A DNA stretch of 64,000 nucleotides from Arthrobacter sp. KBS0703 (GTDB lineage Bacteria > Actinomycetota > Actinomycetes > Actinomycetales > Micrococcaceae), in assembly GCF_002008315.2 (NCBI RefSeq), contig NZ_MVDG02000001.1:3968001-4032000 (forward strand), in the 5' to 3' direction. The translations under genes were made by a program, and so were the position numbers. Below, piece after piece: positions 59,315 to 64,000 of the stretch; within the stretch, counting starts at the first letter, position 1; every line of letters begins with the position of its first letter. The notes below the pieces were generated by a model that was not told the DNA's origin, ran no database searches, and was given only the letters and a program-made list of their open reading frames with translations.

Positions 59315-60511
59315 CTAGCCGCGTTTCCGGCTGCTCGGAGATTCGGCATCGGTAGGGTTTTTGGTGAGGCGGGGCACGCTGGCGGCTGCTACCAGGAGGG
59401 CCAGGGCTCCGAGGCCAAAGGGCAACGCGCTGGCAGTGGCGATTCCTCCGACGAGAAGCGGGCCTCCGGCGTCGCCGAGTTCCCTTCCCAGTTCGGCCGA
59501 ACCCATGGTCCGGCCCATTCGTTCCGGCGGTGTGGTGTCGGCCAGATGGGCAAAACCCAGGGGCGTCGCGGCGCCCACGCCGGCGCCGATTGCGGCGGCC
59601 GAGATGAACAAGGCGACCGGCCCGGGCGCCAGCGCGATGAGGGCCACGCCGCTGGCGGTGAGCAGGAGGCCGGCGGTCATTCCGTGGCCGTCGCTGATGC
59701 GCTGCTGGTCGCGCATCTTGCCGATTCTCGGCTGCACCAGGAGTGCGGCCATCGCCAGGACGCTTACTGTCGCGGTTCCTGCGAGCGGGCCCAGCCCGTG
59801 TTGGGTGGCCAGCGCGGGAAGGAAGCCGATCGCGGCCCCCATTGCGCCCGTCGACGCCGCGAGCACCAACGTGGGGACGAGGAAGCGACGTTCGGTGACC
59901 TGGCGTGCCAGGTCAAGGACCGTGTAGCGCTGGCGCGGAAGGGGTTCCAGGTGGGGGACGCGGAGAAAGACCCAGAGGGCCGCCGCTGCCGCCAGCCCGG
60001 AGAGCGCGGCAAAGAGCAAGGCGAACCCGCCGGCGAGGATCAGCCCCGCCCCAAGGAGCGGCCCGATCACGTAGCCAAAGCTCTTCCAGGATCCGTACCG
60101 GCCGAAGTAGGTGCCGGCGCTTTTCCCTCCGGCGATCCGTGCCACCATGGCCGACGCTGCCGGGGAGAACGCCGATGCCGCCGCGCCCTGCCCGAGGCGC
60201 GCCAGCCCCAGCATGAGGGGATCGCTGCCCCACAGGCCCGGGAGGGAGAGTACGGCGAAGGCCAGGAGACCGCCGACGATGACGGGCTTGGTGCCGATTC
60301 TGTCGCTCAGTGCGCCGAAGACGGGTTTGAGGAACACTTCCGAGATGTCATAGGCAGCCAGCAGGACGCCCAGAGTCAGCAGTGTTAGGCCGATGTTCGC
60401 GCTCTGGGCACCCATGCCCGCGGCAACGCTGTGGGCGCCGAAGGCTGTCACGAACCCTGCCGCGTACAGCGGTGCGGAGGGCGGGCGGATGTCCGGCAGG
60501 GCGGGGCTCAT
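59315..60511 (-). CDS. MFS transporter
   Basis: A 398-residue major facilitator with about 12 helices; the motif-A-like loop is KPVFGALSDRIGTKPVIVGG and the second-half loop is QPRIGKMRDQQR. It resembles drug/quinolone-type exporters, but the substrate is unknown. ATG 60511 follows CGGGAGGTCC. It is convergent with the preceding transporter and divergent from the ArsR gene. Confidence 0.85.
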   Translation of the reverse strand: MSPALPDIRPPSAPLYAAGFVTAFGAHSVAAGMGAQSANIGLTLLTLGVLLAAYDISEVFLKPVFGALSDRIGTKPVIVGGLLAFAVLSLPGLWGSDPLMLGLARLGQGAAASAFSPAASAMVARIAGGKSAGTYFGRYGSWKSFGYVIGPLLGAGLILAGGFALLFAALSGLAAAAALWVFLRVPHLEPLPRQRYTVLDLARQVTERRFLVPTLVLAASTGAMGAAIGFLPALATQHGLGPLAGTATVSVLAMAALLVQPRIGKMRDQQRISDGHGMTAGLLLTASGVALIALAPGPVALFISAAAIGAGVGAATPLGFAHLADTTPPERMGRTMGSAELGRELGDAGGPLLVGGIATASALPFGLGALALLVAAASVPRLTKNPTDAESPSSRKRG

Positions 60512-60642
60512 GAGTGGACCTCCCGGTAGGCGTATGCGGCGAATCTTCCAGGGCCGCAGCGCAACGGGTCAGCCCGTCCTAACCGGACCCTGCAGTCAGG
60601 AGAATCTTGCTAGGACGCGGGAGTTTATGCAACTATTTGCGT

Positions 60643-61020
60643 ATGAATGCAGATACGCAGCCTTGCGCGCTTGGGCCCGACAGCCAGTATGTGGAGCTGG
60701 CAGTCGAGGTTTTCGCCATGCTGGCGGACGCCACCCGGGTCAGGCTGATCCTTGCCCTTCGTGATGGCGAGCTGCCGGTGAATGCGCTGGCCGAGAAAGC
60801 CGGAAAGCCCGCGGCTGCCGTGTCCCAGCATCTGGCCAAAATGCGCCTGGCCCGCATGGTTTCCACCCGGCAGGAGGGCACGAAGGTTTACTACCGGCTC
60901 GCCGATGGTCACGCCTGGCAGCTTGTTGCCGACGCCATCCATCAGGCCGAGCATGCCTTAGGAACGGCTCCGCATCATGGTGCCGCACCACATCATGTTC
61001 CCGGGGCGGGCCGGGCATGA
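60643..61020 (+). CDS. ArsR/SmtB family metal-sensing repressor
   Basis: A 125-residue winged-helix repressor: VFAMLADATRVRLILALRDGELPVNALAEKAGKPAAAVSQHLAKMRLARMVSTRQEGTKVYYRL. The last helix DGHAWQLVADAIHQAEHAL and the His-rich tail (HHGAAPHHVP) fit the alpha-5 zinc/nickel site of SmtB/NmtR-type sensors, though the spacing is not identical. ATG 60643 is inside an inverted repeat (TGCGTAT-N8-ATACGCA, 60638-60659) that could be its operator. It overlaps the CDF exporter gene (ATGA), which it should control. Confidence 0.9.
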   Translation: MNADTQPCALGPDSQYVELAVEVFAMLADATRVRLILALRDGELPVNALAEKAGKPAAAVSQHLAKMRLARMVSTRQEGTKVYYRLADGHAWQLVADAIHQAEHALGTAPHHGAAPHHVPGAGRA

Positions 61021-62057
61021 ACCGGCCCCCACAGCGCCACGAACCGCCCGTACGTCCCCACCCGCATGACGATCCCGCTGCGGATGGCGGACACCGTCAC
61101 GGCCATCACGGCCCCAGCCATGTCCACGCCACAGGGTTCAAAGGGTGGGTGCAGGAACTCTTCGTCCCGCACTCCCACGATTCGGCGGACTCCGTCGACG
61201 AAGCCATGGAGTCCAGCGCGGAAGGCATCCGCGCGGTCAAAGTCTCGTTGCTCGGACTCGGCGCCACGTCGCTCTTCCAGCTGGCCATCGTCCTGATCAG
61301 CGGGTCCGTCGCGCTGCTGGCCGACACCGTGCACAACTTTTCCGACGCCCTGACCGCAGTCCCTCTGTGGATCGCCTTCCTGCTCGGCCGCCGTGCCGCC
61401 ACCCGGACTTACACCTTTGGCTTCGGCCGCGCCGAGGACCTGGCGGGATTGTTCATCGTGGCCATGATCGCCCTGTCCGCCGTGATTGCCGCCGTCGAGT
61501 CCGTCCATCGTTTCTTTGCCCCGCAGCCAATCCAGAACCTGGGCTGGGTGCTGGGCGCAGGAATTGTCGGCTTCGCCGGCAACGAACTCGTGGCGATCTA
61601 CCGGATCCGGGTCGGACGGAAAATCGGCTCCGCCGCCCTGGTGGCCGACGGGATCCACGCCCGGACCGATGGCTTTACCTCCCTGGCCGTGGTCGCCGGC
61701 GTCGTCGGCACCTGGCTTGGCTTCCCCTTGGCCGATCCGGTCGTCGGCCTGCTCATCTCCGTTGCCATCGCCATCCTGCTCCGGGGAACCGTCCGGGACA
61801 TCGGGCGCAGACTCATGGACGGCGTCAACCCGGCACTCACTGACAGACTCGCCGAAATCGTGCGGCGGCTTGCCCCAGACGGCTCCACGTCACGGCTGCG
61901 GTGGTCCGGCCACAGGCTGCACGCGGAAATCAGCATTCCGGCCGGCGGCTGCGGCGATCTTGCCGAACTGGCGGCGCTGGCCGCGGACCTCAAGCACGCC
62001 GCACAGCACGCTTTGCCGAATATCGGATCGGTGGCGGTCGTTCCCCGGTTCGATTAG
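61017..62057 (+). CDS. CDF family divalent-metal exporter
   Basis: A 346-residue cation diffusion facilitator. The N-terminal 50 residues are His-rich (GGHRHGHHGPSHVH; FVPHSHDSADS). Six helices follow: SVALLADTVHNFSDALTAVP in helix 2 and ADGIHARTDGFTSLAVV in helix 5 carry the paired His/Asp metal sites. The C-terminal domain is cytoplasmic. It expels Zn, Co, Cd or Ni. The ATGA overlap with the ArsR gene makes a two-gene metal-resistance operon. Confidence 0.92.
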   Translation: MNRPPQRHEPPVRPHPHDDPAADGGHRHGHHGPSHVHATGFKGWVQELFVPHSHDSADSVDEAMESSAEGIRAVKVSLLGLGATSLFQLAIVLISGSVALLADTVHNFSDALTAVPLWIAFLLGRRAATRTYTFGFGRAEDLAGLFIVAMIALSAVIAAVESVHRFFAPQPIQNLGWVLGAGIVGFAGNELVAIYRIRVGRKIGSAALVADGIHARTDGFTSLAVVAGVVGTWLGFPLADPVVGLLISVAIAILLRGTVRDIGRRLMDGVNPALTDRLAEIVRRLAPDGSTSRLRWSGHRLHAEISIPAGGCGDLAELAALAADLKHAAQHALPNIGSVAVVPRFD

Positions 62058-62203
62058 ACCGGTTCGATTAGACCTGCTCGATCTGGCCGCTTCGTGGTTG
62101 CGTTCATCACACGCCGCTGTGGCGCCGCGGCGGTTCGGTCCTCCGGTCGCATACTGGACTCACCGGGAGGCGGCGGGCGCACGGGCAGGCAGGAGGAGCA
62201 GGC

Positions 62204-62485
62204 ATGAAAACCCTGATGGCAGTGGTGCGGAACGAGTACTTTCCCGCGGCTGCGGTGCTGGTGGTGGTCGTGCTCTTTTGGACGGCGGGACTGTTCGGCG
62301 GCCTGTCATTGCTCAGCACGAGCCAGCCGCCCATCGCCACGCTGTTCTGGCTGTTGTTCGTCTACGCGGTGGCCGTCCTGTCGCCGCTGGCCGGGCTGTT
62401 CGCTGCGGCTGACCTGGTCCGAAGGTGGTGGCGGAACCGCCGCGCTGCCAAGATCGGGACGGGCGCGGCACGCCACGACCGGTGA
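62204..62485 (+). CDS. small two-helix membrane protein
   Basis: A 93-residue protein with two membrane helices (FPAAAVLVVVVLFWTAGLFGG; ATLFWLLFVYAVAVLSPLAGLFAAADLV) and a basic C-terminus. ATG 62204 follows AGGAGGAGC at an ideal distance. No family is recognised. Confidence 0.7.
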   Translation: MKTLMAVVRNEYFPAAAVLVVVVLFWTAGLFGGLSLLSTSQPPIATLFWLLFVYAVAVLSPLAGLFAAADLVRRWWRNRRAAKIGTGAARHDR

Positions 62486-62554
62486 CCGGACCCGGCCCGG
62501 CCTCCCGCACCCAAACCATTGCGGCCTCCCCGCCGTAGTGGTTGCATGGGGTGC

Positions 62555-63676
62555 ATGGCTACCCCTGAGAGTTACGTCCTAGCAATCGGGACCAAGAAAG
62601 GCCTCTGGCTGGCGACCAGCCAGGACCGGAAGCAATGGTCCTTCACCGGCCCGCACTTCCTGATGAGCGAGATCCCGAGCATCGGCATCGACACGCGCGA
62701 CGGCCGCACCCGAATCATGGTGGGCGTCAGGTCGGAACACTGGGGCCCCACCGTTGCCCATTCGGATGACCTCGGCGCTTCGTGGACCGAACCGGAACAA
62801 GGCGCGATCAAATTCCCCGACGGCACCGACGCCGCCGTGGAACGCATCTGGCAGATCTACCCCGACGCCGAGTCCCGCCCCGGAGTGGTGTGGGCCGGGG
62901 CCGAGCCGATTTCGGTCTGGAAGTCCACCGACGGCGGCGAGCACTTCGAGCTGAACCGCGGGCTCTGGGACCACCCGCACCGCAGCGAATGGGGCGCCGG
63001 ATACGGCGGCGCCGCCGCGCACTCGATCGTGGTCAACCCGTCCGGGGACAACGTGCACGTCGCGATGAGCACCGGCGGAGTGTACCGCTCGCTCGACGGC
63101 GGGTCGTCCTGGGAGCCGCGGAACAAGGGCATCTCCGCCTACTTCATGCCCGATCCCAACCCGGAATTCGGCCAGTGCGTGCACAAGATAGCGGCGGACG
63201 CCGCCGTCGAAGGCCGCCTCTACGCGCAAAATCACCACGGCGTCTACCGCAGTGATGACAATGCCGAGAACTGGGAGTCAATCGCGGAGGGGTTGCCCGC
63301 CGATTTCGGTTTCGTGATGCTGACGCATCCGAGGCGGGCGGGCACGGCCTGGGTGATTCCGCTCAAGGCCGACGGCGAGCGGATTCCCCCCGAGGGAAAG
63401 CTCGCGGTGCACCGGACGGATGACGCCGGCGGCAGTTGGAAGCGCCTGGACGCCGGACTGCCGCAGTCAGAATACAACGCCGTGCTCCGTGACGCGGCCG
63501 CGGTGGATTCTGCCGAACCCGCCGGGGTGTACTTCGGAACACGCGGCGGCTCGGTCTATGCCAGCGCTGACGAGGGCGAATCGTTTGCCGAGGTGGCGTC
63601 CCACCTGCCGGACGTCCTGTGCGTGCGCGCCGCCGTGGTTGCCGATGCACGGGTCGCAGCAACGGCTTCCGCGTGA
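62555..63676 (+). CDS. Asp-box (BNR) beta-propeller protein
   Basis: A 373-residue cytoplasmic-looking propeller with six Asp-box type repeats of the form S-x-D-x-G-x-x-W/F: SDDLGASW, STDGGEHF, SLDGGSSW, SDDNAENW, TDDAGGSW and SADEGESF. The family is annotated as sialidase-like or photosystem-stability-like, but no sialidase catalytic residues are clear. ATG 62555 is the first start that leaves the TYVLAIGTKKGLW-type strand intact. It is followed at 9 bases by the MoaD-like gene, a pairing that suggests joint function. Confidence 0.85.
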   Translation: MATPESYVLAIGTKKGLWLATSQDRKQWSFTGPHFLMSEIPSIGIDTRDGRTRIMVGVRSEHWGPTVAHSDDLGASWTEPEQGAIKFPDGTDAAVERIWQIYPDAESRPGVVWAGAEPISVWKSTDGGEHFELNRGLWDHPHRSEWGAGYGGAAAHSIVVNPSGDNVHVAMSTGGVYRSLDGGSSWEPRNKGISAYFMPDPNPEFGQCVHKIAADAAVEGRLYAQNHHGVYRSDDNAENWESIAEGLPADFGFVMLTHPRRAGTAWVIPLKADGERIPPEGKLAVHRTDDAGGSWKRLDAGLPQSEYNAVLRDAAAVDSAEPAGVYFGTRGGSVYASADEGESFAEVASHLPDVLCVRAAVVADARVAATASA

Positions 63677-63685
63677 GGATCCGCG

Positions 63686-63973
63686 GTGGCTGAGATCAGC
63701 GTGGTGCTTCCCAGCGTCCTCCAGCCGCTCGCCGGCGGGCAGTCCTACCTGACTGCGCCCGCCGACGGGACGGTGACTGTGGGCTGGTTGCTGGATTCCG
63801 TGACCGGGGATTACCCGGTGCTCGCCAGGAGGCTGCGGGACGAAACGGGTGCCCTCCGCCGCTACGTGAATATTTACGTGAACGGTGACGAGGTCCGGCG
63901 TCTCCAGGGCCTGGATACGGAGGTCGCTGCCGGCCAGGAAGTGCTGATCATTCAGTCCGTGGCCGGGGGATAG
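63686..63973 (+). CDS. MoaD/ThiS-like ubiquitin-fold protein
   Basis: A 95-residue beta-grasp protein ending in a diglycine (SVAGG), the feature that allows C-terminal activation in MoaD and ThiS sulfur carriers. RYVNIYVNGDEVRRLQGLDTEVAAGQEVLIIQSVAGG is the typical second half. GTG 63686 lies 9 bases after the propeller gene. No MoeB/ThiF-type activating enzyme is visible within the window; it may be encoded further right. Confidence 0.85.
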   Translation: MAEISVVLPSVLQPLAGGQSYLTAPADGTVTVGWLLDSVTGDYPVLARRLRDETGALRRYVNIYVNGDEVRRLQGLDTEVAAGQEVLIIQSVAGG

Positions 63974-64000
63974 CTGGCTCAGGCGACGCGCCAAACGCTG

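Noticed and set aside
1..64000. CRISPR arrays, prophage or integrative-element ends
   Set aside because: No regularly spaced direct repeats, integrase, or phage genes were seen in the reading of both strands.

Overview
The window looks like a near-origin segment of a high-GC actinobacterium of the family Micrococcaceae (Arthrobacter / Pseudarthrobacter type). The grounds are the uniform high-GC coding sequence, the gene order (parS sites - trxA - trxB - pseudokinase - murJ - NUDIX - cca, and later rpsF - ssb - rpsR - rplI ... dnaB), frequent GTG starts, and many genes that appear to be leaderless. This assignment is inference from content and order; no database was searched.

Layout. 0-2 kb: almost gene-free DNA carrying three parS centromere sites. 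2-10.4 kb: thioredoxin system with a SigR/SigH-like promoter, the MviN/MurJ pair (flippase plus a separate pseudokinase), NUDIX hydrolase, CCA-adding enzyme and a histidine phosphatase. 10.4-11.5 kb: an AT-richer stretch with three small ORFs preceded by Shine-Dalgarno sequences, and several hairpins. 11.4-22.6 kb: two GT-C glycosyltransferases, an FAD oxidoreductase, a lipoprotein-type penicillin-binding protein, an ABC-F ATPase, an MFS transporter and a PAP2/diacylglycerol-kinase fusion. 22.7-26.7 kb: ABC exporter plus two-component system in one apparent operon. 26.7-31.3 kb: secreted intradiol-dioxygenase-like protein, M18 aminopeptidase, amino-acid permease, YnfA. 31.6-39.2 kb: ribosomal/replication block (rpsF, ssb, rpsR, rplI, dnaB) with interspersed small enzymes and a pair of membrane-anchored L7/L12-like proteins. 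39-51 kb: thioesterase, a Zur-boxed aztD with a frameshift, MATE and EamA exporters, an orphan WXG100 protein, and a csoR-copZ-copA copper module with its operator. 51.3-64 kb: a more accessory-looking stretch with regulators (GAF-ANTAR, PadR, MmyB-type, ArsR), two DHFR-like proteins, two decayed genes (GntR/FCD and GNAT), two MFS drug transporters, a CDF metal exporter, an Asp-box propeller protein and a MoaD/ThiS-like protein.

Most important caution: seven loci carry the 19-bp Tn5 mosaic-end sequence used in Nextera library adapters. Five are back-to-back inverted pairs and two are single copies. They sit inside or between genes that are otherwise collinear (murJ, the PBP gene, the permease/kinase junction, the dioxygenase-like gene, the MATE gene twice, copA). 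They are best read as uncleaned adapter at assembly gaps, not as mobile elements. They create false peptide strings (such as CLLYTSRCV, SLIHI, VSYTHLDVYKRQ) and apparent truncations.
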